From Butyrivibrio sp. (GTDB lineage Bacteria; Bacillota_A; Clostridia; Lachnospirales; Lachnospiraceae): a stretch of 6,807 nucleotides of DNA. Below, in pieces: positions 1-6,105 of this stretch. The position numbers were made by a program, and so were the translations under genes. Where the stretch lies: positions 1 to 6,807 of the forward strand of contig NZ_JAILQF010000338.1 in assembly GCF_024699075.1 (NCBI RefSeq). The letters run 5' to 3'. Each line of letters begins with the position of its first letter. Positions within the stretch are counted from its first letter, which is position 1. The notes under the pieces were generated by a model, which saw only the letters and a program-made list of their open reading frames with translations, did not search any database and was not told the DNA's origin.

Positions 1-2
1 TG

Positions 3-272
3 TTAAAAAAGGCTCATATGAGTAAGTCCTACTTCCTGCAGCTATTCAGACAGTATATGGGTACAACTCCCTATAACTTCCTGACCAACTACCGCATCAC
101 ACAGGCAAGGGAGCTTCTGGATCTTACAGACCTTCCCGTAAGCCAGATAGCAACAAAAGTTGGCTTCAATGATGAATCCAACTTTTCCACAAGATTTTCA
201 AAGATTACAGGACAGAGCCCTTTGCAGTATAGAAAGAGCGCAATTGCACAGAATCAGACAGCGTCATCATAA
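3..272 (+). CDS. AraC-family transcriptional regulator, C-terminal DNA-binding domain (5' truncated)
   Basis: The reading frame is open to the window edge, so the ATG at 18 is almost certainly internal: the residues before it (LKKAH) continue the first recognition-helix region of an AraC/XylS double helix-turn-helix domain. The visible 89 residues cover nearly that whole domain. The first HTH runs through MSKSYFLQLFRQYMG and the family-typical TPYNFLTNYRITQARELL linker helix. The second HTH starts at LPVSQIATKVGFNDESNF and ends in the AraC hallmark FSKITGQSPLQYRKS. A short polar tail (AIAQNQTASS) follows. The effector or receiver domain lies outside the window, so neither the signal nor the targets can be named; it could be a sugar-responsive AraC protein or a YesN-type response regulator. 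It is convergent with the importer/yitJ cluster, which gives no positional reason to assign it as that cluster's regulator. The family call is secure, the function is not. Confidence 0.93.
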   Translation, partial: LKKAHMSKSYFLQLFRQYMGTTPYNFLTNYRITQARELLDLTDLPVSQIATKVGFNDESNFSTRFSKITGQSPLQYRKSAIAQNQTASS

Positions 273-290
273 GAAAATTCCAGATGCCCG

Positions 291-331
291 AACTACCCAT
301 TGAGAATGCAGACCAATCCCAATGGGTAGTT
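291..331 (+). terminator. Hairpin terminator after the AraC-family gene, between convergent genes
   Basis: A perfect 12-bp inverted repeat is seen: AACTACCCATTG at 291-302 and CAATGGGTAGTT at 320-331, with a 17-nt loop. On the + strand the descending arm runs into a short T run (330-333) and then AT-rich sequence, which fits a modest intrinsic terminator about 18 nt after the regulator's stop codon. On the - strand the same hairpin begins 8 nt after the yitJ stop but is followed by a GC-containing sequence with no T run, so it would be weak or factor-assisted in that direction, perhaps acting as a 3'-end stabiliser. No other terminator for the minus-strand cluster is visible. Confidence 0.65.
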
Positions 332-339
332 TTAGTAAA

Positions 340-2148
340 TTATAATATTTTATCTAATAAGTAAACTCTGTTAAATGGTATAGAGAAGTAATATCCGTCG
401 CTGAATTCTTTGGTCTTGGCTATAACATCTCTAACTACAGATACACCGACCATCTCACCTTCTTCACGGCTCATATCAGGCTTATATCTTGCTATCACTT
501 CATCAGGAACATTGATACCGGACATCTCGTTCTGGATAAAGAGTGCGTTCTTATAGCTTACAAGCGGCATAAGACCACAGAAAAGCTTAACCTCAGGATT
601 TGCCTCTTTCATTTTGTCTTTGAAGAAGGCAAGCTTCTCTATATCCTCATCAGAAAATACTGGCTGTGTAAGGAAGAAGGAAGCTCCTGCTTCTATCTTC
701 TTGATCATACGAGAAAGCTCGACATTTGTGTTAGGCCTGTTATATGATAATGCTCCGCCATAAGTGATAGGATCCTTATAAAATTCTTCTCTGTTAAGCT
801 CTGCAAGAACTTTCATAAGTCCTACAGAATCAAAGTTAAATACACTTTTGGCTTCCTGTCTCATAAGTGTCGGTACAGGATCTCCTGTAATAGCAAGTAC
901 ATTCCTGATACCATTCATATAAGCTCCAAGGAGGCCGCTTCTAAGACTTATGATATTTCTATCACGGCAGCATATATGAGGTATAGTTGCTATTCCCGTC
1001 TCAGTGGTAACTTTAAGTCCTGCCAGGATAGAATCTGCTCTGGTTCTTCCTGATGGTGAGTCAGGCAGTGTTATGGCATCCACATGATATTTGGTCAGTG
1101 CATTGGCGCTGTCCATGAGCTTTTTGTCATCTGCTCCAAAAGGAGGGGCAAGCTCAACTGCTATGAGTTTATCTGATGTCTTGCCTTCCCAGAATGCAGA
1201 ATTTTTCTCTCTAACCTTGATATCAGCATCCAAATCACCTTTAAATGCATGAGGTTTTTTAGTGCCAAGATCTAGTTCAGAGATTGCCTGAGTGAATTTC
1301 GGGTCTGTTCCGCAGCATCCGCCTACGATATCAGCTCCAAGTGATGATATCTCTTCTATCTTGGAAGCAAAGTACTTCTCATTGCCTGAGAAGATAGGCC
1401 TTGAAAGCATACCCTGAGGAAAGCTTGCATTAGGGAATGCTGATACATACTTTATACCTGTGAAGTCTATCTCATCAAGGATATTCCTCATAGATGCAGG
1501 TCCTATACCACAGTTAAGTCCTGCCGCATCAACGAGCTTTTTAGCAGACAATTCTTTTATTATATTTCTAACATGGATACCTTCGTTAGTATAGCCATGC
1601 TGATTGGAACATAGCGAAACCCATACAAAAAGATCAGGCTCGGTTTCCTTTTTTTCTCTGAGCCAGTTAAGAGATTTTAGAATATTATCAATTCCAGCAA
1701 AAGTTTCGAAAAGGAATATCTTAATTCCGCTGTTGTACATAGTCTGGACCATGAAAAAATACTCTTCAGAAATCTTCTCATCGTCCTGACCTGGAATAAA
1801 TGGAATCGGTCCAACATCACCTGCTACAAAGATCTGTCTAATGTCAGTATCAGATGCATCAGAGTACAGCGAAGCAGCCATAAATGCAAGTCTGCATCCC
1901 GCTGATATATGATCGCCCAGCTTCTTCATGTCAGGCCCGAGATTCAATGTATTACAGGCAAATGTATTGGTCCTTATAAGATTAGCCCCAGCTTTAATAT
2001 AATCGCTATGGATATCGATTACTTTGCTGGGATCAGTAATATTAGCGCATTCGGGAAGAGCGCCCGTCCCGTACTTTGATGCAAAGTATGTTCCGAACGC
2101 TCCGTCTGCGAGCATTATTTTATTATTTAAATAATTCTCAAATGTCAT
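340..2148 (-). CDS. yitJ: Bifunctional homocysteine S-methyltransferase / 5,10-methylenetetrahydrofolate reductase (YitJ type)
   Basis: This 602-residue cytoplasmic enzyme has two fused domains. Residues ~1-295 form a homocysteine S-methyltransferase barrel: it opens with ADGAFGT (14-20) and carries the zinc/homocysteine cysteines C213 (GLNCGIGP) and C278-C279 (GGCCGTDP). Residues ~325-600 form a MetF-like flavin barrel that reduces methylene-THF to methyl-THF: the expected acidic residue is in VELAPP (E332), the ITGDP loop holds D423, FFLTQPVF holds Q495 (the folate-contacting Gln of MetF), and the end is the family-typical PFNRV. The length is close to Bacillus YitJ (about 610 residues). 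The chosen start has AAGGA 11 nt upstream, overlapping the previous gene's stop, and the N-terminus begins just before the conserved DGAFGT. No cobalamin-binding or reactivation domain is present, so methyl transfer may need a partner protein. All key residues are intact. It lies last in the importer cluster, 14 bp after the permease gene, with no promoter of its own visible. Confidence 0.93.
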   Translation of the reverse strand: MTFENYLNNKIMLADGAFGTYFASKYGTGALPECANITDPSKVIDIHSDYIKAGANLIRTNTFACNTLNLGPDMKKLGDHISAGCRLAFMAASLYSDASDTDIRQIFVAGDVGPIPFIPGQDDEKISEEYFFMVQTMYNSGIKIFLFETFAGIDNILKSLNWLREKKETEPDLFVWVSLCSNQHGYTNEGIHVRNIIKELSAKKLVDAAGLNCGIGPASMRNILDEIDFTGIKYVSAFPNASFPQGMLSRPIFSGNEKYFASKIEEISSLGADIVGGCCGTDPKFTQAISELDLGTKKPHAFKGDLDADIKVREKNSAFWEGKTSDKLIAVELAPPFGADDKKLMDSANALTKYHVDAITLPDSPSGRTRADSILAGLKVTTETGIATIPHICCRDRNIISLRSGLLGAYMNGIRNVLAITGDPVPTLMRQEAKSVFNFDSVGLMKVLAELNREEFYKDPITYGGALSYNRPNTNVELSRMIKKIEAGASFFLTQPVFSDEDIEKLAFFKDKMKEANPEVKLFCGLMPLVSYKNALFIQNEMSGINVPDEVIARYKPDMSREEGEMVGVSVVRDVIAKTKEFSDGYYFSIPFNRVYLLDKIL

Positions 2149-2158
2149 ATAATGTCCA

Positions 2159-2165
2159 GTCCTTA
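2159..2165 (-). promoter_or_regulatory. Ribosome-binding site of yitJ fused to the upstream stop codon
   Basis: On the minus strand the sequence TAAGGAC contains both the TAA stop of the second permease gene and the AAGGA Shine-Dalgarno of yitJ, 11 nt before its ATG. Only 14 bp separate the two genes, leaving no room for a riboswitch or promoter that does not overlap coding sequence. The spacing is a little long and the match weaker than for the permease genes, suggesting lower or termination-coupled translation (inference). Confidence 0.6.
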
Positions 2166-3119
2166 ACGGGCACTCTTATCGTATGGAATACCCTCAGCTT
2201 TAGGTGCTCTCGAGTTCATAGATGTAAATGCAAGAACTATAAGAGAGATGATGTATGGCAACATGTTGTAGAAAGTACTTGGCAAGCTTAGCTGTTTTAA
2301 GAAAGCAAAACCTGTATAAACGTTTGAAAGTGCTCTGAAGAAACCAAACAGTATAGCTGAAAGTGCGATGAGGTGTGGTTTCCACTGACCGAATATCATA
2401 ACTGCAAGTGATAAAAAGCCAAATCCGGCAACACCGTACTCAAATTTCCATTCACTAACACCTGCAGTAATATATACGATTCCGCCAAGTCCGCCAAACA
2501 TACCTGATATAAGTACGCCTGACCATCTCATCTTGTTAACATTAATACCTACACTATCTGCAGCCTGAGGATGCTCACCGCAGGCCATAAGACGAAGACC
2601 AAACTTTGTCTTATAAAGAAGTACGTATGCTACAACAAGAGCGATAACTGCTATAGCCATGAACCAGTTGAACTCAAAATTTCCAAAATATACAAGAAGT
2701 GCTTTCTTGGCATTAACATATGAAACTGTAGCTGATACGTTATCAGGATCAGCAATTGTATTCATTGTCTTTGCTATGATAGTAGCAACTGCTGTAGCAA
2801 GCATGTTAAGAGCTGTACCTACAAGAGTCTGGTCAGCCTTAAAGTTGATGCAGGCTATACCAAGAAGACATGAATAGATCATACCTGAAAGCATAGAGCA
2901 TATAACAGCTGCAAGTACTACGACAATCGCAGGAACGCTGCCAGCAGCAAAAGATGTGTTAAAGCTCTTAAGAGCCATGGCTCCGCCAAATGCTCCCATA
3001 ACCATTATTCCTTCAAGTCCCAGGTTGATAACACCGGAATGCTCTGCATAACATCCTCCAAGTGCTACAAGCATAAGAACTGATGTAAACAAAAGTGTGT
3101 ACTGAATCAGAGGTATCAT
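2163..3119 (-). CDS. nupQ: Nucleoside-type ABC importer, second permease subunit (NupQ-like)
   Basis: This is a 318-residue, strongly hydrophobic membrane protein of the BPD_transp_2 family (RbsC/NupQ group). It shows the hallmark near the N-terminus of this subunit type, GCYAEHSGVINLGLEGIMV (22-40), inside a series of about 8-9 membrane segments (roughly 2-22, 35-50, 62-92, 102-117, 152-168, 201-220, 231-265, 284-299). The cytoplasmic coupling loop FGLRLMACGEHPQAADSVGI (173-192) is where the ATPase is expected to dock. The C-terminus, RAPKAEGIPYDK, is typical of the NupQ/YufQ branch. The length matches Bacillus NupQ (about 319). Its ATG overlaps the stop of the first permease gene (ATGA), so the two are probably translationally coupled and form a heterodimeric channel. 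The substrate is inferred from the family to be nucleosides, but simple sugars are possible because many databases label the family that way. Confidence 0.9.
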   Translation of the reverse strand: MIPLIQYTLLFTSVLMLVALGGCYAEHSGVINLGLEGIMVMGAFGGAMALKSFNTSFAAGSVPAIVVVLAAVICSMLSGMIYSCLLGIACINFKADQTLVGTALNMLATAVATIIAKTMNTIADPDNVSATVSYVNAKKALLVYFGNFEFNWFMAIAVIALVVAYVLLYKTKFGLRLMACGEHPQAADSVGINVNKMRWSGVLISGMFGGLGGIVYITAGVSEWKFEYGVAGFGFLSLAVMIFGQWKPHLIALSAILFGFFRALSNVYTGFAFLKQLSLPSTFYNMLPYIISLIVLAFTSMNSRAPKAEGIPYDKSAR

Positions 3120-4273
3120 TTACCTTCGCCTCCTTTCTCTGTGTTAACAGCCTTCGTATTCTCAAGGCTTTCTTTTGCGGCTTTTTCTTCTTTGTTACGA
3201 AGGTAATTATTGATGCAATACTTAAAGAAAAGAGTAAATCCGCAAAGGTAGATGATGATAGCTGACATAAGATCAGCGATCTGAGAAGGATATACGTTCA
3301 GATTGATCTTAGATCCTCCAAGTGTGATATGCTCAATAAAATATGCTGCAAATACAGTTCCTATAGGATTAAGTCCTCCAAGGAATGTTGCTGCGATACC
3401 ATTAAATCCCATGTCCGGAACACTTGAACTTGTAGTTGTCCACTGCTCCATACCTGTCAGATAGTACATACCTGCGCCCATTCCGGCAAGAGCACCGCCT
3501 ATAATAAGAGTTATGATGATATTCTTACTACCCTTCATACCTGCGTATTTGGCAGCTTCCTTGTTGTAACCTGTAGCAATAAGAACATATCCAAGAGTTG
3601 TACGCTGCTGGATGATATATATAAGGATCGCAATGATGATAGCAAGAGGAATAGCGATTCCTACGTACTTGTTACCACCAAATATATTCTCAAGACCAAG
3701 GCTTGGAAGAAGTGACTGCTTACTAACAGACTTGATTGGAATAGTGTATGGACTTGTTGACTCTTTAACATTACTTGTAAGCATGTTAACAAGATAAAGT
3801 CCTATCCAGTTAAGCATGATACCTGAGATAACTTCATTAACATTTCTGTAAGCTTTAAGAAAACCTACGATAGCTCCCCATACAGCGCCTACTACTGTAG
3901 CAAGAAGAAGGCATACTATCCAGGGAAGGTGCCATGCAAGTGCAGCATAAAGGCTGATTCCTGCACCAACAGCATACTGTCCTGCTGCTCCGATATTAAA
4001 AAGACCGGTCTTGTAACAGAACTGTATTGAAAGACCACACATAATAAGAGGAGCAGTCTTAACAAGTGTACTTCCGAGGTTTTTAAGTCTGAGGTTTGCC
4101 TTAGAAGCCGACAGAAAGTTCTGAAGAATTGTTGTCATAGCTTCGTTAGCACCTGCAGGATTGATACACAAAAGTACTATATAGCAGATGATAACACCAA
4201 ACAAAATGCACAGAAGCGATGAGATTATCGTCTGAAAAGCATTTGATTTCAAAATACTCTTTTTTGTCTTCAT
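3116..4273 (-). CDS. nupP: Nucleoside-type ABC importer, first permease subunit (NupP-like)
   Basis: This 385-residue polytopic membrane protein belongs to the BPD_transp_2 family. A basic N-terminus (MKTKKSILKS) precedes the first membrane segment (~12-37). An extracytoplasmic stretch follows, then LRLKNLGSTLVKTAPLI (61-77) and the family signature GLFNIGAAGQYAVGAG (90-105). Further segments lie at about 116-140, 149-165, 203-222, 251-272, 290-315 and 330-352. The ATPase-coupling loop is visible as GYVLIATGYNKEAAKYAGMK (228-247). It is longer than Bacillus NupP (about 348), mainly because of a charged cytoplasmic tail (355-385) rich in K and E, which also carries the next gene's ribosome-binding site. 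The start has AGGAGG 7 nt upstream and overlaps the ATPase stop by 4 bp. It pairs with the NupQ-like subunit to form the transmembrane channel. Family assignment is firm; substrate is inferred. Confidence 0.91.
   Translation of the reverse strand: MKTKKSILKSNAFQTIISSLLCILFGVIICYIVLLCINPAGANEAMTTILQNFLSASKANLRLKNLGSTLVKTAPLIMCGLSIQFCYKTGLFNIGAAGQYAVGAGISLYAALAWHLPWIVCLLLATVVGAVWGAIVGFLKAYRNVNEVISGIMLNWIGLYLVNMLTSNVKESTSPYTIPIKSVSKQSLLPSLGLENIFGGNKYVGIAIPLAIIIAILIYIIQQRTTLGYVLIATGYNKEAAKYAGMKGSKNIIITLIIGGALAGMGAGMYYLTGMEQWTTTSSSVPDMGFNGIAATFLGGLNPIGTVFAAYFIEHITLGGSKINLNVYPSQIADLMSAIIIYLCGFTLFFKYCINNYLRNKEEKAAKESLENTKAVNTEKGGEGK
3129..3136 (-). promoter_or_regulatory. Strong ribosome-binding site of the second permease, inside the first permease gene
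   Basis: The minus-strand AAAGGAGG lies 9 nt before the ATG at 3119 and encodes part of the C-terminal TEKGGEGK of the preceding permease. Together with the ATGA overlap this decides the start and points to coupled re-initiation. Confidence 0.8.
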
Positions 4274-5808
4274 GCTTTAACCTCCTCCCTTCTTGCACCT
4301 GACATATACATACCTATTTCTTCTCTCGTTGTTGTCTTAGGATCAAGCTCACCAACGATCTCACCTTCATACATTACCAAAATTCTGTCTGACACACTAA
4401 GAACTTCTTCAAGTTCAAGAGACACAAGAAGAATACCCTTACCTGCATCACGCTCTTTAATGAGCTGACTGTGAATATACTCTATAGCACCAACATCAAG
4501 ACCTCGGGTTGGCTGAACCGCAATAAGAAGATCATGTTCTCTGTCCATCTCACGTGCAATGATAGCCTTTTGCTGGTTACCACCTGACATGCTTCTTGTA
4601 ATAGTTGCTGCACCCTGACCTGAACGAACATCAAACTGCTCGATAAGTCTGTTGGCATAAGTTCTTATATTCTTTTTCTTAAGGAATCCAAGACTTGTTC
4701 TGAACTCAGGCTCAAAGTATCTTTGAAGGACCATGTTATAGGCAAGTGAATAGTCAAGGACAAGTCCATGTCTCTGACGATCTTCAGGAATATGTGAAAG
4801 TCCTGATGTATTTCTTTCACGGATACTCATCTTGGAGATATCCTTGCCATCAAGATTTACTGTACCACCTGTAGCCTTAGTGATACCTGTAATACCATAT
4901 ACAAGCTCAGACTGACCGTTTCCATCAATACCAGCTATACATACGATCTCGCCCTTACGTACCTTGAAAGATACATTATTAACAGCATTCTTGTGATGAT
5001 GACTTGAAGGAACCACAAGATTGTTTACTTCAAGGACAACATCTCCAGGCTTTGCGTCTTCTTTGGATACAACAAGCTGAACATCACGACCTACCATCAT
5101 CTTACTGAGTTCTTCCTTGGTAGTATCAGCAATGTTAACTGTTCCAATATATTTACCACGTCTAAGTACTGAACATCTGTCAGCTACAGACATGATCTCA
5201 TTAAGCTTATGAGATATGAAAAGAATTGACTTACCTTCCTTGGCAAGATTCTTCATAATGAGCATAAGTTCATCAATCTCTGATGGTGTAAGAACAGCTG
5301 TAGGCTCATCAAAGATAAGGATATCGTTATCACGATAAAGCATCTTAAGAATTTCTGTCCTTTGCTGCATACCAACAGTAATATCCTGGATAAGAGCATC
5401 CGGATCTACCTTAAGGCCATACTTTTCTGAAAGCTCCATTACGCGCTTTCTTGCCTCTTTTTTCTGTAAGATGCCGTGTTTTGTTGTTTCTACACCCAGA
5501 ATAATATTGTCAAGAACAGTAAAACACTGAACAAGCTTGAAGTGCTGATGAACCATTCCTATGCCAAGATCGTTGGCATCATTAGGATTGTTTATCTTAA
5601 CTTCTTTACCATCCTTTTTTATGATACCTTCTTCAGGCTGATACAATCCGAAAAGAACACTCATAAGAGTACTTTTACCTGCACCGTTTTCTCCAAGAAG
5701 TGCATGGATCTCGCCCTTTTTGAGCTGCAAAGATATATTGTCATTTGCAACTATTCCGGGGAATCTTTTCGTAATGTTCAGCATCTCAATAGTGTAATTA
5801 TCCTGCAT
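4270..5808 (-). CDS. nupO: Nucleoside-type ABC importer, tandem-domain ATP-binding subunit (NupO-like)
   Basis: This 512-residue cytoplasmic ATPase has two ABC domains and matches Bacillus NupO/YufO in length (about 510). Domain 1 has an intact Walker A GENGAGKST (39-47), Q-loop Q88 in VHQHF, a signature in the branch-specific form TVGMQQR (144-150), Walker B ILIFDEPT (163-170) and switch H200 in FISHKL. Domain 2 is degenerate in the way usual for this family: Walker A reads GIDGNGQS (293-300), with Gln replacing Lys; the signature MSGGNQQK (407-414) is intact; Walker B ends in VQPTRGLDVGA, with Gln at the catalytic Glu position; and the switch His is replaced (LVSLELEE). The domains therefore form one competent and one impaired site. 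A His triplet (270-272) lies just before domain 2. The start has GGAG 7 nt upstream. It powers the two permeases encoded directly downstream. RbsA/MglA sugar ATPases are the alternative, but the gene order favours NupO. Confidence 0.93.
   Translation of the reverse strand: MQDNYTIEMLNITKRFPGIVANDNISLQLKKGEIHALLGENGAGKSTLMSVLFGLYQPEEGIIKKDGKEVKINNPNDANDLGIGMVHQHFKLVQCFTVLDNIILGVETTKHGILQKKEARKRVMELSEKYGLKVDPDALIQDITVGMQQRTEILKMLYRDNDILIFDEPTAVLTPSEIDELMLIMKNLAKEGKSILFISHKLNEIMSVADRCSVLRRGKYIGTVNIADTTKEELSKMMVGRDVQLVVSKEDAKPGDVVLEVNNLVVPSSHHHKNAVNNVSFKVRKGEIVCIAGIDGNGQSELVYGITGITKATGGTVNLDGKDISKMSIRERNTSGLSHIPEDRQRHGLVLDYSLAYNMVLQRYFEPEFRTSLGFLKKKNIRTYANRLIEQFDVRSGQGAATITRSMSGGNQQKAIIAREMDREHDLLIAVQPTRGLDVGAIEYIHSQLIKERDAGKGILLVSLELEEVLSVSDRILVMYEGEIVGELDPKTTTREEIGMYMSGARREEVKA
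4281..4286 (-). promoter_or_regulatory. Ribosome-binding site of the first permease
   Basis: A perfect AGGAGG on the minus strand sits 7 nt before the ATG at 4273, within the last codons of the ATPase gene (…REEVKA). With the ATGA overlap it fixes the start and indicates translational coupling of ATPase and permease. Confidence 0.8.
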
Positions 5809-5815
5809 GCTGAAT

Positions 5816-5823
5816 TCTCCTCT
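5816..5823 (-). promoter_or_regulatory. Ribosome-binding site of the ATPase gene
   Basis: AGAGGAGA on the minus strand is separated by 7 nt from the ATG at 5808. It supports this start and independent translation of the ATPase gene from a leader about 300 nt away from the binding-protein gene. Confidence 0.75.
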
Positions 5824-5852
5824 TTAAATATGATCGTTATTATTTCACGATT

Positions 5853-5870
5853 TGGTCTCAATCATGACCA
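5853..5870 (-). repeat. Short dyad TGGTC-N8-GACCA in the ATPase leader
   Basis: A perfect 5-bp inverted repeat is separated by 8 nt and lies about 45 nt upstream of the ATPase start codon. It could be a small operator or a leader hairpin. At this length it could also be chance; no known operator was recognised. Confidence 0.3.
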
Positions 5871-5882
5871 CAGCTCGCCAAT

Positions 5883-5910
5883 CTATTACCATTAACCACC
5901 GCTATGTCGA
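5883..5910 (-). promoter_or_regulatory. Candidate sigma-A promoter for ATPase-permeases-yitJ
   Basis: On the minus strand TCGACA (5910-5905, 5 of 6 to TTGACA) is followed after a 16-bp spacer by TAATAG (5888-5883, a weak -10). It would start transcription about 70 nt upstream of the ATPase gene. The -35 overlaps a GCTAT-N4-ATAGC dyad and lies 8 bp downstream of the 11-bp tandem repeat. The -10 match is poor, so this is only the best candidate I found in the leader. The alternative is that the downstream genes are expressed only by readthrough of the terminator at 6047-6079. Confidence 0.25.
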
Positions 5911-5914
5911 TAGC
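5901..5914 (-). repeat. Palindromic dyad GCTAT-N4-ATAGC overlapping the candidate -35
   Basis: A perfect 5-bp inverted repeat with a 4-nt centre overlaps the candidate promoter's -35 hexamer and begins 5 bp from the tandem repeat. Its size and position suit a repressor or activator half-site pair, but no known motif was recognised and chance occurrence is possible. Confidence 0.35.
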
Positions 5915-5918
5915 TAAT

Positions 5919-5940
5919 TTACAGGCCAATTACAGGCCAA
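5919..5940 (-). repeat. Perfect tandem 11-bp direct repeat (TTGGCCTGTAA on the minus strand)
   Basis: Two identical 11-bp units abut exactly, at 5919-5929 and 5930-5940 (TTACAGGCCAA on the + strand). The period is about one helical turn, so the same face of DNA is presented twice. It lies in the non-coding leader between the binding-protein gene and the ATPase gene, just upstream of the candidate promoter, which suggests a tandem binding site for an unidentified regulator. A recent local duplication without function is the alternative. Confidence 0.6.
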
Positions 5941-5943
5941 AAG

Positions 5944-5962
5944 TCAGATTGCCGAGCTCTGA
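5944..5962 (-). repeat. Weak leader hairpin TCAGA-N9-TCTGA
   Basis: A 5-bp inverted repeat with a 9-nt centre containing GAGCTC lies immediately beyond the tandem repeat. If the transcript starts upstream (readthrough from the binding-protein gene), this would be a small RNA hairpin. Evidence is limited to the symmetry. Confidence 0.25.
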
Positions 5963-6046
5963 ACAGGATTTTGAAAGTGGACTATAAATGTAAATCTCTA
6001 CAGAATCATTTTATACTCCCAAATAACCAAAAGCCATTTTATAAAA

Positions 6047-6079
6047 AGACTGCGGAAATTTCAAGTATTTCCGCAGTCT
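6047..6079 (-). terminator. Intrinsic terminator after the binding-protein gene, inside the importer cluster
   Basis: A perfect 13-bp stem (AGACTGCGGAAAT at 6047-6059, ATTTCCGCAGTCT at 6067-6079) with a 7-nt loop starts 26 nt after the stop codon of the binding-protein gene. Read on the minus strand it is followed at once by a five-T run. This is a textbook Rho-independent terminator. It sits between the first gene and the ATPase gene, so it should reduce transcription of the membrane components relative to the binding protein. A TTTT also follows on the + strand, but no + strand gene ends there. Confidence 0.88.
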
Positions 6080-6105
6080 ATTTTGTTATGAACTATTTGT
6101 GATAA

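Larger units (their letters stand above)
5809..6105 (-). other. 297-bp leader between binding-protein and ATPase genes
   Basis: This non-coding stretch contains, in minus-strand order, the terminator, an AT-rich segment, the TCAGA hairpin, the 11-bp tandem repeat, the GCTAT dyad with a candidate promoter, the TGGTC dyad and the ATPase ribosome-binding site. Only ORFs of fewer than 10 codons without ribosome-binding sites occur on the minus strand. I looked for purine, S-box and T-box riboswitch cores and did not find one. Confidence 0.7.

Noticed and set aside
18..272. A stand-alone 84-residue AraC-like mini-protein starting at the ATG at 18
   Set aside because: The frame continues upstream to the window edge with residues that belong to the first HTH, so a start here would break the fold; truncation by the window is the simpler reading.
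4270..4900. Loss of Walker A lysine, catalytic glutamate and switch histidine in the second ATPase domain as evidence of decay
   Set aside because: These substitutions are the normal state of the second domain in the NupO/RbsA-type ATPases; the frame is intact and the signature motif is kept.
5401..5808. His triplet (residues 270-272 of the ATPase) and other local oddities as a metal site
   Set aside because: The triplet lies in a variable linker at about 4991-5002, outside any catalytic motif, and nothing else supports metal binding.
5476..5895. 139-codon open frame on the + strand across the start of the ATPase gene
   Set aside because: It lies mostly antisense to the clearly conserved Walker A/Q-loop region of the ATPase gene, has a composition without recognisable domains, and no convincing ribosome-binding site; a coding shadow.
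5944..5985. S-box-like CGGCAA on the minus strand in the leader
   Set aside because: The hexamer stands alone; the upstream AGAGGTGGAGGGA-type element and the GCCC/GAARCC core are missing.
5941..6046. Possible purine riboswitch, suggested by TTTGGGAGTATAAAATG on the minus strand and by the nucleoside-importer context
   Set aside because: The conserved junction and loop segments (such as TCTACC and CCGTAAA-like stretches) and a closing P1 stem are not present; only a few bases resemble the aptamer.
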